From the NCBI RefSeq assembly GCF_003344785.1, contig NZ_QPMK01000004.1, positions 124,001-188,000 of the forward strand: 64,000 nucleotides of DNA. The letters are read 5' to 3'. Shown here in pieces: positions 41,224 through 50,900 of the stretch (position 1 is its first letter; each line of letters opens with the position of its first letter). The position numbers were made by a program, and so were the translations under genes. The notes beneath the pieces are model-generated. The model ran no database searches. It had not been told where the DNA came from and worked only from the letters and a program-made list of their open reading frames with translations. This DNA comes from Thalassococcus profundi. Lineage in GTDB: Bacteria > Pseudomonadota > Alphaproteobacteria > Rhodobacterales > Rhodobacteraceae.

Positions 41224-43041
41224 TCAGCTGGCCCGCGCCATCCGCTTGCGTTCGTGCGGGTCGAGGTAGCGCTTGCGCAGCCGGATCGAATTCGGCGTCA
41301 CTTCGACCAGTTCATCGTCGTTGATATAGGCGATGGCCTGTTCCAGGGTCAGCGTGATCGGCGTGGTCAGGCGCACCGCCTCGTCCGTGCCGCTGGCGCG
41401 CACGTTGGTGAGTTGCTTGCCTTTCAGCGGATTCACCTCGAGGTCGTTGTCGCGGCTGTGCTCGCCGATGATCATGCCGGTGTAGACCGCTTCCTGCGCA
41501 CCGATGAAAAACTTGCCGCGATCCTCAAGCTTCCAGAGCGCATAGGCCACGGCGGTGCCGTTCTCCATGGAGATCAGCACCCCGGCCCGGCGGCCCGGGA
41601 TCGCGCCCTTGTGTGGCGCCCAGCTGTGAAAGACGCGGTTCATCACCCCGGTGCCGCGGGTGTCGGTGAGAAACTCGCCGTGATAGCCGATCAGACCGCG
41701 CGCGGGCACATGGGCGATGATGCGGGTCTTGCCGGCGCCGGCGGGCTTCATCTCTACCAGCTCGCCCTTGCGCGCGCCGGTGATCTTTTCGATCACCGCG
41801 CCGGAATAGTCGTCGTCGACGTCGATGGTGACTTCCTCAACCGGCTCTTCGGGGCCGTTTTCGCCGTCGCGGATGATGACCTGCGGCCGCGAGATGCTGA
41901 GCTCGAACCCTTCGCGGCGCATGTTCTCGATCAGCACGCCCATCTGCAGTTCGCCGCGGCCCGACACCTCGAAGGCTTCGCCGCCGGGGGTGTCCTTGAT
42001 CTTGATCGCAACGTTGCTTTCGGCTTCCTTCATCAGACGTTCTCGGATGACGCGCGACTGCACCTTCTTGCCGTCGCGACCCGCCAGCGGGCTGTCGTTG
42101 ATGCCGAAGGTCACGGTGATGGTCGGCGGGTCGATGGGCTGCGCTTCGAGCGGTTCCTCGACCGCGAGCGCGCAGATCGTGTCGGCGACGGTGGCTTTGG
42201 TCATGCCCGCGAGGCTGACGATGTCGCCTGCCACCGCTTCGGGAATGTCCTGCTGTGCGAGGCCCCGGAAGGCGGTGATCTTGGTCACGCGGAACTGTTC
42301 GATCTTCTGGCCGATGCGGCTCAGCGCCTGCACGGTGGCACCGACCTTGATCTTGCCCGATTCCACGCGGCCGGTGAGGATGCGGCCCACGAAGGGATCG
42401 TTGCCCAGCGTCGTCGCCAGCATGCGGAAATCCTCGTCCTGGCGCTTGAGCTGTTTCGGCGCGGGAACGTGGTTCAGGATCAGCTTGAAGAGCGCGTCGA
42501 GGTTCTTGCGCGGCCCGTCGAGTTCAGCATCGGCCCAGCCGGAGCGGCCCGAGGCATAGAGATGCGGGAAGTCGAGCTGGTCTTCGTCGGCGCCAAGGTT
42601 GGCGAAGAGGTCGAAACATTCGTCGAGCGCCCGGTCGGGTTCGGCATCGGGCTTGTCGACCTTGTTGAGCACCACGATGGGCCGCAGCCCCAGCGCCAGC
42701 GCCTTGGAGGTCACGAACTTGGTCTGCGGCATCGGGCCTTCGGCGGCATCGACCAGCAGCACGACGCCGTCGACCATGCTCAGGATGCGTTCGACTTCAC
42801 CGCCGAAATCGGCGTGGCCGGGGGTGTCGACGATGTTGATGCGGTGGCCCTTCCATTCGACCGAGGTGGCCTTGGCCAGGATGGTGATACCGCGCTCGCG
42901 CTCGAGGTCGTTGCTGTCCATGGCGCGTTCGGTGGTGGCCTGGTTTTCCCGGTAGGTGCCGGATTGCTTCAGAAGCTCGTCCACCAGCGTCGTCTTGCCG
43001 TGGTCCACATGCGCGATGATCGCAACGTTGCGAAGGTCCAT
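41224..43041 (-). CDS. typA: Ribosome-associated GTPase TypA/BipA
   Basis: 605 residues. Translational GTPase binding 70S ribosomes, needed for ribosome assembly and stress growth. G-motifs: AHVDHGKTT (10-18), the switch region with [21 protein letters not shown] and NKVDKPDA, then the EF-G-like domains and the BipA-specific C-terminal domain ([27 protein letters not shown]). Normal length. Monocistronic and convergent with the DUF486 gene. Confidence 0.97.
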   Translation of the reverse strand: MDLRNVAIIAHVDHGKTTLVDELLKQSGTYRENQATTERAMDSNDLERERGITILAKATSVEWKGHRINIVDTPGHADFGGEVERILSMVDGVVLLVDAAEGPMPQTKFVTSKALALGLRPIVVLNKVDKPDAEPDRALDECFDLFANLGADEDQLDFPHLYASGRSGWADAELDGPRKNLDALFKLILNHVPAPKQLKRQDEDFRMLATTLGNDPFVGRILTGRVESGKIKVGATVQALSRIGQKIEQFRVTKITAFRGLAQQDIPEAVAGDIVSLAGMTKATVADTICALAVEEPLEAQPIDPPTITVTFGINDSPLAGRDGKKVQSRVIRERLMKEAESNVAIKIKDTPGGEAFEVSGRGELQMGVLIENMRREGFELSISRPQVIIRDGENGPEEPVEEVTIDVDDDYSGAVIEKITGARKGELVEMKPAGAGKTRIIAHVPARGLIGYHGEFLTDTRGTGVMNRVFHSWAPHKGAIPGRRAGVLISMENGTAVAYALWKLEDRGKFFIGAQEAVYTGMIIGEHSRDNDLEVNPLKGKQLTNVRASGTDEAVRLTTPITLTLEQAIAYINDDELVEVTPNSIRLRKRYLDPHERKRMARAS

Positions 43042-43104
43042 GTTCGTCTCACTTTCGGGTGTGCTGCCTGCGCCCTAAAGCGGGACGGTCCGAAAGGCCA
43101 GACC

Positions 43105-43434
43105 CTAATGCGTCGCAGTCTCGGAAAAGAGATTGATGACCACGATCCCGGCGATGATGAGCGCGATGCCGATGACCGCCGGCAGGTCGAGCCTTTGGCC
43201 GAAGACCAGAAAGCCCAGGAGCGCGATCAGCACGATTCCGAGCCCTGCCCAGAGCGCATAGGCGATGCCGACCGGAAAGAACTTGAGGCAGACCGCGAGC
43301 AGATAAATTGCGAGCCCGTAGCAGACCAGCACCAGCAGCGACGGCAGGGGTTTGGTGAATTGTTGGCTGGCCTGCAGCGCCGTGGTGCCGATGGTCTCGG
43401 CGAGGATCGCGAGAGCGAGGAGAAGGTAGGGCAT
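43105..43434 (-). CDS. Small multidrug resistance (SMR) transporter
   Basis: 109 residues, four transmembrane helices, with the essential Glu13 in helix 1 (LALAILAETIGTTAL) and AYALWAGLGIVLI in helix 3. This is the EmrE/QacE-type proton-coupled exporter of cationic compounds; EmrE rather than Gdx-type from the AETIGT and GIAYALWAGLG motifs. The ATG at 43434 follows GGAGAAGGTAG. It is downstream of mttB with a repeat element in between. Confidence 0.9.
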   Translation of the reverse strand: MPYLLLALAILAETIGTTALQASQQFTKPLPSLLVLVCYGLAIYLLAVCLKFFPVGIAYALWAGLGIVLIALLGFLVFGQRLDLPAVIGIALIIAGIVVINLFSETATH

Positions 43435-43487
43435 CGGCGTGGCTCCTGAAGGGCGGTGATGCACGTGGTGTAGACCCTGGGCCGGGC

Positions 43488-43551
43488 GGGGGCCAGCCCC
43501 CGTCCGCGCGGGGCGCGCGGACTCCCCCGGAGGTTTAGGGGCAAGATGAAG
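43488..43551 (-). repeat. 3'-element (CTTCATCTTGCCC motif plus GC hairpins), copy 1
   Basis: Reading the minus strand from 43551 to 43522, a 30-base segment starts CTTCATCTTGCCC and continues with TAAACCTCCGGGGGAG. Two GC hairpins follow: CCGCGCG/CGCGCGG (43504-43520) and GGGGGC/GCCCCC (43488-43501). It begins 31 bases after the mttB stop. A near-identical 29-base segment plus hairpin lies at 60161-60211. Confidence 0.8.
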
Positions 43552-43582
43552 CCGAGGCAGGGCGTGCCGGGTCGATGCGGGG

Positions 43583-45121
43583 TCAGGCGGGCAGGTGGAT
43601 GGGGAAGGCCGCGCGGATGGCGCGGTCGGTCATCGGATCGAAGCGCGCCGTAGAAGGCCTGGCCAGCAGCGCGATCTTGCGCGCGGTGGCGGCAGCGATC
43701 AGGTTGGGCTGGCCGCGTTCAGCCCATTCCTTGGGCGAGGACCGGTCCCCGAGGTTGGGATAGACGTAATCGGTCTGCATCAGCGAAAGAGTCTGCTCCG
43801 ACCCCAGGTAGTGGCCCGGTCCGTCCAAACAGGTGGCGCGAATAACCTCGAGGCTGAGCGCGTCCTCGGTCACCTCTATGCCACGCACGCAGCGCAGCGC
43901 CTGGCCGATAAGGTCGTCGCCGAGGATCAGCGATTCGTGGCAGAAGCCCAGCAATGACGCATGCATGCCCGCGGCTTCGTAGACCATGTTGAGACCCGAC
44001 GCGCCCGCCAGCACGTTGGAGCACATCTGTTCCCATCCGGCCTGCATGTCGGGCAGCTTGGCATCGGCGATGCCGGCCGCGGCGCCGCCGGGCAGGTCGT
44101 AGTAGCGATGCATCTGTGCGCAGCCCGCGGTCAGCAGCGCCTGTTCGCCGGACCCGCCGGACATCGCGCCGGTGCGCAGGTCAGAAACGAAAGGCCAGGT
44201 GCCGAAGATTGCCGGATGGCCGGGCCTTATGGCGTTGACGTAGACCAGCCCTGCCAGGCATTCCGCCACCGCCTGCACAATCGCCCCGGCGATCGAGGCG
44301 GGCGCCGTGGCCCCGGCCTGGCCTGCGGAGAGCAGCAGCACCGGCATGCCGCCCTCGATACAGGCCTCCATCACCTCGCAGCTTTCCAGCGCGAATTTCA
44401 TCGGCGGGACGACGAAGCAGTTGGAATTGCTGACGAAAGGCCGCGCGCGCCAGGCAGTTTCGGTCCCCGCTATCAGGTGCAGCATCCGCAGGGCATCGCG
44501 GGCAAAGGCGGCTTCGCTGAACGACGTGCCCACGTGCTTGGTGGTCCCGGCGCAGCAGGCGTAGAGGGTGTTGAGATCCATCTCGCGGGGGTCGGGAATG
44601 TCGCGCGCAACCATGGGCCGCTGCACGAAATGGATGTTGTCGAGACGGTCGGCGATGCGGGTGGCGTCGTAGAGGTCCTGCAGCGTGCTTTCGGCGTAAG
44701 TTCCCGTGGCCGCATCGACGAGGTGCACGGCGGCGCCTGCGGTGCCGAAATGCACCCGGGTGCCGGAGAGGTCCAGATCGTGGCGGGGATCGCGGCCGCA
44801 GAGCGTCACGTGGCGGTTGGCACGGGCGATGGTGTCCTCGACGAGCGCCGCGGGAAAGCGCAGGCGTCCGTCGTCGCCAAGGATCGCGCCCGCGGCCGTC
44901 ATGGCCCGGATGCCCGATGCGGGGGCGTTGGCGAGTCCGATCTGTTCCAGAGCGGCGAGGGCGGCATGGTGGATCCGGTCGAGGTCGGCGGCGCTGAGCG
45001 GGGCGAAGTGGCCGCCGGTCAGGCCGGGACGGACCGGGCGCAGGTGCTCTGCCAGGGGGGCGGTGCGGGCGGCATGGCGGGCGGCGCGGCCACCGGAGCG
45101 GCGGGAAACGGGGGCATTCAT
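43583..45121 (-). CDS. Trimethylamine methyltransferase (MttB) family protein, non-pyrrolysine type
   Basis: 512 residues. The MttB superfamily pattern is clear (FAPLSAADLDRIHHAALAALEQIG, RTPFVSNSNC-like RPFVSNSNCFVVPPMKF, LLLSAGQAGATAPAS, GSGEQALLTAGCAQM, LGFCHESLILGDDL). The frame runs through without an in-frame UAG, so it is the non-Pyl branch, whose characterised members (MtgB, MtpB) demethylate glycine betaine, proline betaine or carnitine with a corrinoid protein. The partner corrinoid protein is not in the window. A RACE-type reactivator is 16 kb away on the same strand. No clear Shine-Dalgarno site. Confidence 0.88.
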   Translation of the reverse strand: MNAPVSRRSGGRAARHAARTAPLAEHLRPVRPGLTGGHFAPLSAADLDRIHHAALAALEQIGLANAPASGIRAMTAAGAILGDDGRLRFPAALVEDTIARANRHVTLCGRDPRHDLDLSGTRVHFGTAGAAVHLVDAATGTYAESTLQDLYDATRIADRLDNIHFVQRPMVARDIPDPREMDLNTLYACCAGTTKHVGTSFSEAAFARDALRMLHLIAGTETAWRARPFVSNSNCFVVPPMKFALESCEVMEACIEGGMPVLLLSAGQAGATAPASIAGAIVQAVAECLAGLVYVNAIRPGHPAIFGTWPFVSDLRTGAMSGGSGEQALLTAGCAQMHRYYDLPGGAAAGIADAKLPDMQAGWEQMCSNVLAGASGLNMVYEAAGMHASLLGFCHESLILGDDLIGQALRCVRGIEVTEDALSLEVIRATCLDGPGHYLGSEQTLSLMQTDYVYPNLGDRSSPKEWAERGQPNLIAAATARKIALLARPSTARFDPMTDRAIRAAFPIHLPA

Positions 45122-45547
45122 GGCGGGAATCCGGAACAGGAGGAAAGATCAGTGTGGTCAGGCCCGACGCCGGGCCGGTCGTCCCCGTGCCGCGCGGCCG
45201 CGCCGCGCCCCGATGGTGCGGGTGATCCGGTCGACCGTGTCGCGTCTCTGCACCGGCGTACCCTCCACCGTGCGTTTGCCCGAGCATGCCGGCGTCCGAG
45301 CGGTTTTTCTGGATCAAAAACGACCCAAGGTCGCTTTTGGCGCATGGGGCGCCGGTGACCGGGATCGGTTTCCGGTTTCGCCGCCGGGTTGCCGGCGTCG
45401 GGAGGCGCCGCCGAGGCTCAAGGAAAGTAGGGAGAATCCGAGCTTTCCGAGTGGCATTAAGCCAATGTCAGGACTTCGCAGGTTATCTGTCTCGGGTAAC
45501 GTTGGGGCCGCTCCGGGGGCACCGCCAACCTAGCGAAAGGAAATGCC
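45122..45547. other. 426-bp divergent intergenic region between mttB and the PDC protein gene
   Basis: I see no convincing gene. A minus-strand frame at 45118-45345 (75 codons) has no SD and no conserved character. The region holds a hairpin with a T-run on the minus strand (45316-45333), several GC dyads around 45340-45420, and a dyad TGGC-ATTAA-GCCA near 45452. GAAAGG at 45535-45540 is the ribosome site of the plus-strand gene. Confidence 0.4.
45316..45333 (-). terminator. Terminator-like hairpin upstream of mttB
   Basis: On the minus strand CGACC-TTG-GGTCG (45333-45321) is followed by TTTTT (45320-45316). Flanking A/T bases extend the stem with one bulge. There is no coding gene upstream on that strand, so it would end a small RNA or act as a leader attenuator about 200 bases before mttB. 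Confidence 0.45.
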
Positions 45548-46120
45548 GTGAAACACTTCCTCTACGCCGCAGCCGTCGCGCTGATGGCCGCGCCCGCCGC
45601 TCAGGCCATTGACGCCCAGACCGCCATGCAATCCTACCTCGATGCGCATTTCAGGGAATGGAGCGGCGATGCCACCATTCTCGCGGCTGTCACCGCGCAG
45701 AACGCGCGCACCGCAGAGCTGACGGCGGCCGAGATCGACCAGCTCGACAAGGCCTGGCGCGCCGAGGTCGGCACCGCGGACACGCCGACGATCACGCCGG
45801 TCCTGGAAAATCCCGCTGCCGATCTCCTGCGCGAAAAGGTCGCCGCTTCGGGCGGCGCAATCACCGAAATCTTCGTGATGGATGCGCAGGGCCTGAATGT
45901 CGCGGCGTCGAGTGTGACCTCGGACTACTGGCAGGGCGACGAAGCCAAGCATCAGGATACCTTTGGCAAGGGCGCCAGGGCCGTCCATTTCAGCGACATC
46001 GAATTCGACGAATCGAGCCAGATGTACCAGGCCCAGATCTCCATCAGCCTGAGCGATCCGGACACCGGCGCGGTGATCGGCGCGATGACCATCGGCGTCG
46101 ACGCCGACAGCCTGATGTGA
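45548..46120 (+). CDS. Secreted PDC/Cache-type sensor protein
   Basis: 190 residues. A signal peptide ends at AQA (residue 20), followed by one extracellular sensory fold: REWSGDATILAAVTAQNARTAEL, then GAITEIFVMDAQGLNVAASSVTSDYWQGDEAKHQDTF, the YWQGD segment typical of PDC sensor domains, and a final strand IGAMTIGVDAD. It has no transmembrane or output domain, so it is a stand-alone periplasmic sensor. Start GTG 45548 with AAAGG 7 bases upstream. The chemoreceptor gene follows after 21 bases. Confidence 0.82.
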   Translation: MKHFLYAAAVALMAAPAAQAIDAQTAMQSYLDAHFREWSGDATILAAVTAQNARTAELTAAEIDQLDKAWRAEVGTADTPTITPVLENPAADLLREKVAASGGAITEIFVMDAQGLNVAASSVTSDYWQGDEAKHQDTFGKGARAVHFSDIEFDESSQMYQAQISISLSDPDTGAVIGAMTIGVDADSLM

Positions 46121-46141
46121 TCCGTTAAACGAGGAAATTCC

Positions 46142-47884
46142 ATGAGCTTTTCAGCGCTTTCGGGCCGGCTGCGGCGGATGGCCGGATCGGTCTTTGTCAA
46201 ATGCGCGGCCATCATGGCGCTGACTACGATGCTGGTGGCGGTGGTGCTGGTCTTTCTGTTGTCGTCGATGACCGACAGGATCGCCGTGCAGGCGGTCCGG
46301 TCCAGCGTCGAAACCGCGGTCCTGTCCAAGGCCAAGGACGTGGCCAAGCCGCTACGCTTCGGCGTGGTCGACCAAGTGGAAGCGGCTCTGGTGCAGGCGG
46401 TGGAAAGCCTCGGAGCCGCGGGCCGGGCCGCGATCGTTGTCGATGCCGACGGCTCGGTCGTCGCCCAGAGCAGCGAGTTGGCCGATAAGGAACAGCAGCG
46501 GCTGGCGGCGCACGGGATGCGTGTCCTTGAAGAGGGCGGCGCGGCCGAAGCGGGTTCGGACACGGTTTTTGCGGCGCCGGTCGTGGTCGAGGCGGGCGCG
46601 CAGCCGATCGGCGTTGTCGTGATGCAGTGGTCTTCGCAAGCGACGCTCGCGCAGGTCAATGCCGAACAGTCCCGCGCCATGCTTTACGGCGCCGGCATCT
46701 TCCTGGTGATGATGATGATCACCATCGCACTGCTGCAGCGCATCATGGGGCGCCCTCTGGCGCGCCTTGGGGCCACGATCACCGGCATCGTGGAGGGTGA
46801 CTACGACCCCGATGCACCGATGCAGGGCCGCGGTGATGAATTCGGCGCGATCTCCCGGAATCTGCAGAACATGATCGAGGCCCTGCGCGCCGCGCGCCGG
46901 GCGGAGGAAGAGAGGGCCGCCGATGCAGAGGCTCAGCGCGTTGTTGTCGACCATCTGAGCGGCGGTCTGCAGGCCATGGCCGAGGGGCGATTGTCCCACC
47001 GGATCGAAACCGCCTTTTCGCCGCGCTACGAACAGCTGCGGGTCAACTATAACCAGGCCATCGCAAGCCTTGCAGATGCGCTGACCGACGTCACCGCGAG
47101 CGCGCAGAACATCAACCGCGGTGCCGGCGAGATCGGGCGCGCGTCGGAAGATCTTTCGCACCGCACCGAAACGCAGGCGGCGACGCTCGAACAGACCGCC
47201 GCGGCGTTGGATCAACTGGTGGCGAGCGTGAAATCCGCCGCCAGCAGCGCGACGGAGGTCGACGGCATCGTCAAGGATGCCAGCGCCCTGGTCGATCAGA
47301 ACGCCGCGATCATGCAGAACGCCGTCGCGGCCATGGCCGGGATCGAGAAATCCTCGGACCAGATCGGCGATATCATCAGCGTCATCGACGACATCGCGTT
47401 CCAGACCAACCTCCTGGCTTTGAATGCCGGAGTCGAGGCGGCGCGTGCGGGAACCGCAGGAAAGGGCTTTGCCGTGGTGGCCTCCGAGGTAAGGGCCTTG
47501 GCCCAGCGCTCGTCGGATGCGGCGCAACAGATCAAGGCCTTGATCAGTGGGTCGACCCAGCAGGTCAAGACCGGCGCACAGCTGGTCGAACAGGCGGGAT
47601 CGGCGCTCAACGAGGTGGTGGAACGGGTCCAGCACATCTCGGGTCTGGTCGGCACCATCGCGCATGGCGCAACGGAACAGTCGCAAGGATTGCACGAGAT
47701 CAACCTCGGCGTCACGAACCTGGACCAGGTCACACAGCAGAACGCCGCGATGGTCGAGCAATCCACGGCGGCCGCCCAGATGCTTGGCAGCGACGCCGAT
47801 ACGCTCATCCAGCTTGTGGGACGTTTCACGCTCGAAACCGGTCCCTTGCAAACCCTGCAGATGCTCAACCCGCGCGCGGCCTGA
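46142..47884 (+). CDS. Methyl-accepting chemotaxis protein
   Basis: 580 residues. TM1 is at about 20-43. A periplasmic part of about 135 residues (44-178) contains one Cache-like strand set (AIVVDADGSVVAQSSE). TM2 is at about 180-198, a HAMP domain at about 199-250, then the methyl-accepting coiled coil with the hairpin tip IDDIAFQTNLLALNAGVEAARAG (about 415-437). The C-terminus has no NWETF-type CheR tether. It should signal through CheA/CheW, which are not in the window. It is very likely co-transcribed with the secreted PDC protein in front. Confidence 0.93.
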   Translation: MSFSALSGRLRRMAGSVFVKCAAIMALTTMLVAVVLVFLLSSMTDRIAVQAVRSSVETAVLSKAKDVAKPLRFGVVDQVEAALVQAVESLGAAGRAAIVVDADGSVVAQSSELADKEQQRLAAHGMRVLEEGGAAEAGSDTVFAAPVVVEAGAQPIGVVVMQWSSQATLAQVNAEQSRAMLYGAGIFLVMMMITIALLQRIMGRPLARLGATITGIVEGDYDPDAPMQGRGDEFGAISRNLQNMIEALRAARRAEEERAADAEAQRVVVDHLSGGLQAMAEGRLSHRIETAFSPRYEQLRVNYNQAIASLADALTDVTASAQNINRGAGEIGRASEDLSHRTETQAATLEQTAAALDQLVASVKSAASSATEVDGIVKDASALVDQNAAIMQNAVAAMAGIEKSSDQIGDIISVIDDIAFQTNLLALNAGVEAARAGTAGKGFAVVASEVRALAQRSSDAAQQIKALISGSTQQVKTGAQLVEQAGSALNEVVERVQHISGLVGTIAHGATEQSQGLHEINLGVTNLDQVTQQNAAMVEQSTAAAQMLGSDADTLIQLVGRFTLETGPLQTLQMLNPRAA

Positions 47885-47897
47885 CACGACAGCAAAC

Positions 47898-47920
47898 GGG
47901 CCACCCTCTGCGGGTGGCCC
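47898..47920. terminator. Hairpin between the chemoreceptor gene and the RTX gene
   Basis: GGGCCACCC (47898-47906) pairs with GGGTGGCCC (47912-47920) around TCTGC. Weak T-content downstream. The genes on both sides end towards it. Confidence 0.65.
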
Positions 47921-47953
47921 TGAAGCTTTGATATGGCCCGCGGCGCGGGGGGG

Positions 47954-50900
47954 TCAGATGAAGACCAGGATATCGTCCAGGACCACCGGCGTGCCGTCGT
48001 CGGCGGCGATCGTCACCGCGAGGATATCGTCGAAAGCGGCGTTGTTCTCGGGCAGGGTGTCGCCACCGCCCAGGAAATCACCTTCGAAATCCAGCACCGC
48101 CGCTGGAGTCGCGCCGTCGATCACGAAGTCGAAGCTGTCGTCCTCGACCAGTCGCAGATAATATTCGCTGAAGCTCGCGCCGAAGCTGCTCTCGGTTTCC
48201 ACGACGCCGATCCGGTATGTGGTGATCGTTACCGTCGCCGTGACCGCGTTCGCGAGGTTCAGCGACAGACCCTCCAGGTCGAAGGCGGTTCCGACGCTCG
48301 ACGGCAGCGGATTCGGGACCGGAAAATTGAGTCCGGCAGACGTGGTTCCGAGAAGCACGCCGCCGTCGTCCGGGCCGAAGCTCTGGCCCGGGGCGAGCAG
48401 GGCAAAGCGGTCTTCGAGCACTTCTTCGAATATGGGTTCGTTGCGTTCGTCCAGCACCGGCTCATCGGATTCGTTCAGCACCGGTTGCAGCGTCGTGCTG
48501 AAGGTCCCCGTAAGCACGTTGTCGCCGCCGACCGTCGTCTGGCCGTTGACCAGACCGCCGGGCGCGCGTTCGTCAAGCTCGTCGGTTTCGACTACGTTGG
48601 CGAGGCCAGTCACGCCCAGCGGGCCAACTTCCGTAACGGGAAGGATAAAGGACGGGTCCGCGGCGGCGAATTCTTCGAAGTCGATGACCACGGTTTCGGG
48701 TTCATCCGGCGCCAAAGGCGGATTGACGAAATTCACCACGATCTGGCCCGCGGTCGAGACGAAGCCGTCCGACACGCTGTATTCCAGCGTGACCAGTTGC
48801 TCTTGACCGGGGTCGAGCCCGACATCTTCGAACGACACGGTCAGGACATTGCTGTCGGGGTCGAAACTGTAAGGCACGGTGATCGGCACCCCGGTGGCTT
48901 CGTCGATGCCTGCAACCAACTGCCCAAGCTCGAGTGTCAGCGAATCGCCGTCGGGATCCGATATGAGGTCGTCGAAATCGACCACGAGATCGCCCGTGAC
49001 TTCACCGGGCAACGGTCCGGATCCGCCGAAGGGGTCGGGCGAAGACGGATAGCCCGCCACTCCGGGAATGTTCAGCGCCACCGGAGCCCGGTTTCCGGGC
49101 GGGGCGGGCGTGTCGCCGGTCAGTTGCAGCGTGATGATGTTCCGGTCCAGCGAGCCGATGCTGTCCTCGACCACGTAGGTCAGAAGGAAGGTCTCTGCCT
49201 CGCCCTCGTTCAGCCCGAACTGCACCGGGTCGATGATCAGCGCGCCGCCTTCGCCGAGGTCCACACCGCCGGAAAACACGACGGCAGAGGCGGGATCGCC
49301 GCGCACCAGCAAAGTGATCGTCAGTACCTCGTTCGGGGTCGGGTCGGTGACGAAAGCAGAGATCGGGATCGAGATCGGCCCGTCTTCTTCATCCGCGATC
49401 ACCGTGATCGGGTTCGCCGTGGGCGGAACGTTTCCGGTGAACACAGGGTCATCCTGCCCGACGATGGTCAGATCGAATGCGCCGTTGGCGCTGTCGTTGC
49501 CGGTGTCGCCGCTGTCGTCGGTCACCGTGTAGGAAAAGCGCACGGTCAGGTCATCGCCTGTGTCGAGACCCGCGATCGTGGTCGGGTCGATCGCGATCCG
49601 CCCGCCCGCCAGTACGGTGAAAGCGATCAGCGCGCTGTCGCGGCTCAGCGCGATGTTGCTGAAGGTCAGCGTATCGCCGTCGACCTCGGACACCTGGTCG
49701 TTGAGGTCGATGACGAAGGGGCCGTCGGCCTCGTTGAAGGTCAAGTCGGTGTTCAGCGCAACGGGCACGTCGTTGATCGCGTTCACCGTCAGAGTCACAT
49801 CGGCAAAATCTGTGCCGCCGTTGCCGTCCGAAATCTCGTACCGGATGGTGTCACCGCCGTTGAAGTTCAGGTTGGGCGTATACAGCAACTGCCCGCCCGC
49901 GGTGACCGCCACCGTGCCGTTATCCGCCGATGCGGAGGTGATGGTCAGCGTATCGCCGGTGTCGACATCCGTGTCGTTGGCCAGAACGTCGATCAGCAAC
50001 GGCGTGTCTTCATCGGTTGCGGCGGCGTCATCGGTGGCCACGGGCGCGTCGTTGACGCCGTTGATCGTCACATCGAAGTCCACCGATCCCAGGTTGCCGT
50101 CGGCATCCTGCACCGAGACTGACAAAGTTTCGACCGCGCTGGCCCCGGCGGCCAGATCGTCGCGGAACCCGACCGGGTTGAAGGTGAAGGAAAAACTGCG
50201 CCCGGTCCCGACCACCGGCACCAGTGCTGCGTTGCTCAGCGGCGTGATTGCCACCGTGCCGGGGAAGGTCACCCCGGCGATGCTGAGCGCGTCGCCTTCG
50301 AAATCATAGGCCGACACAGTCAGCACCACGGGTGTCTCTTCGTCGGTCACAACGTCCTGGGCCACCACAAGCGGGCCGTTGTTGACCCGGATGTCATAGG
50401 TGAAATCGTCGAATTGCAGGAATGCAAAACGCGTCAGCGTGTCGGTGCCCTGATCGCCGTCGGCGGCGTTCAGGTCCGTCACCTCGAACGTGTCGCGCAG
50501 CCCGGCATCTGGATCGAACACGAAATCCAGGATCGAGCCTGCAAAGACCGCCGTGTCGATGCCGCGTCGACCGAAGAGGGTATCGTTGCCCAGGCCGCCG
50601 AAGACCGTGTCGTTGCCGAGGCCCGCGTCGATGTGGTCGTCGCCGTCGCCGCCGTCGATCAGGTCGTCACCGCTGCCGCCCTTGATCGTGTCGTTGCCCT
50701 CGCCGCCATAGACCTCGTCATCGCCGCCGCCGCTCTTGATATCGTCGTGGCCCGCACCGCCGTTGACCGTATCGTTGCCTTCGCCGCCGTTCAGCCCGTC
50801 GTCCCCCGCGAAGCCGTCGATCGAATCGTCGCCGTCCCCGGCGATGATCTTGTCGTTCTCGGTGGTGCCCTCCAGGGTTTGGCCGCTGTCGTCGCCGATC

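Noticed and set aside
41188-43449. Plus-strand frame of about 750 codons opposite typA and the SMR gene
   Set aside because: It crosses two genes with strong motifs on the other strand and shows no recognisable protein pattern.
43583-45121. Pyrrolysine-containing trimethylamine methyltransferase
   Set aside because: The frame is open for 512 codons with no internal UAG, so the protein is of the non-pyrrolysine branch.
45118-45345. Small minus-strand gene of 75 codons upstream of mttB
   Set aside because: It has no ribosome binding site, Arg/Pro-rich composition typical of chance frames, and overlaps the terminator-like hairpin.
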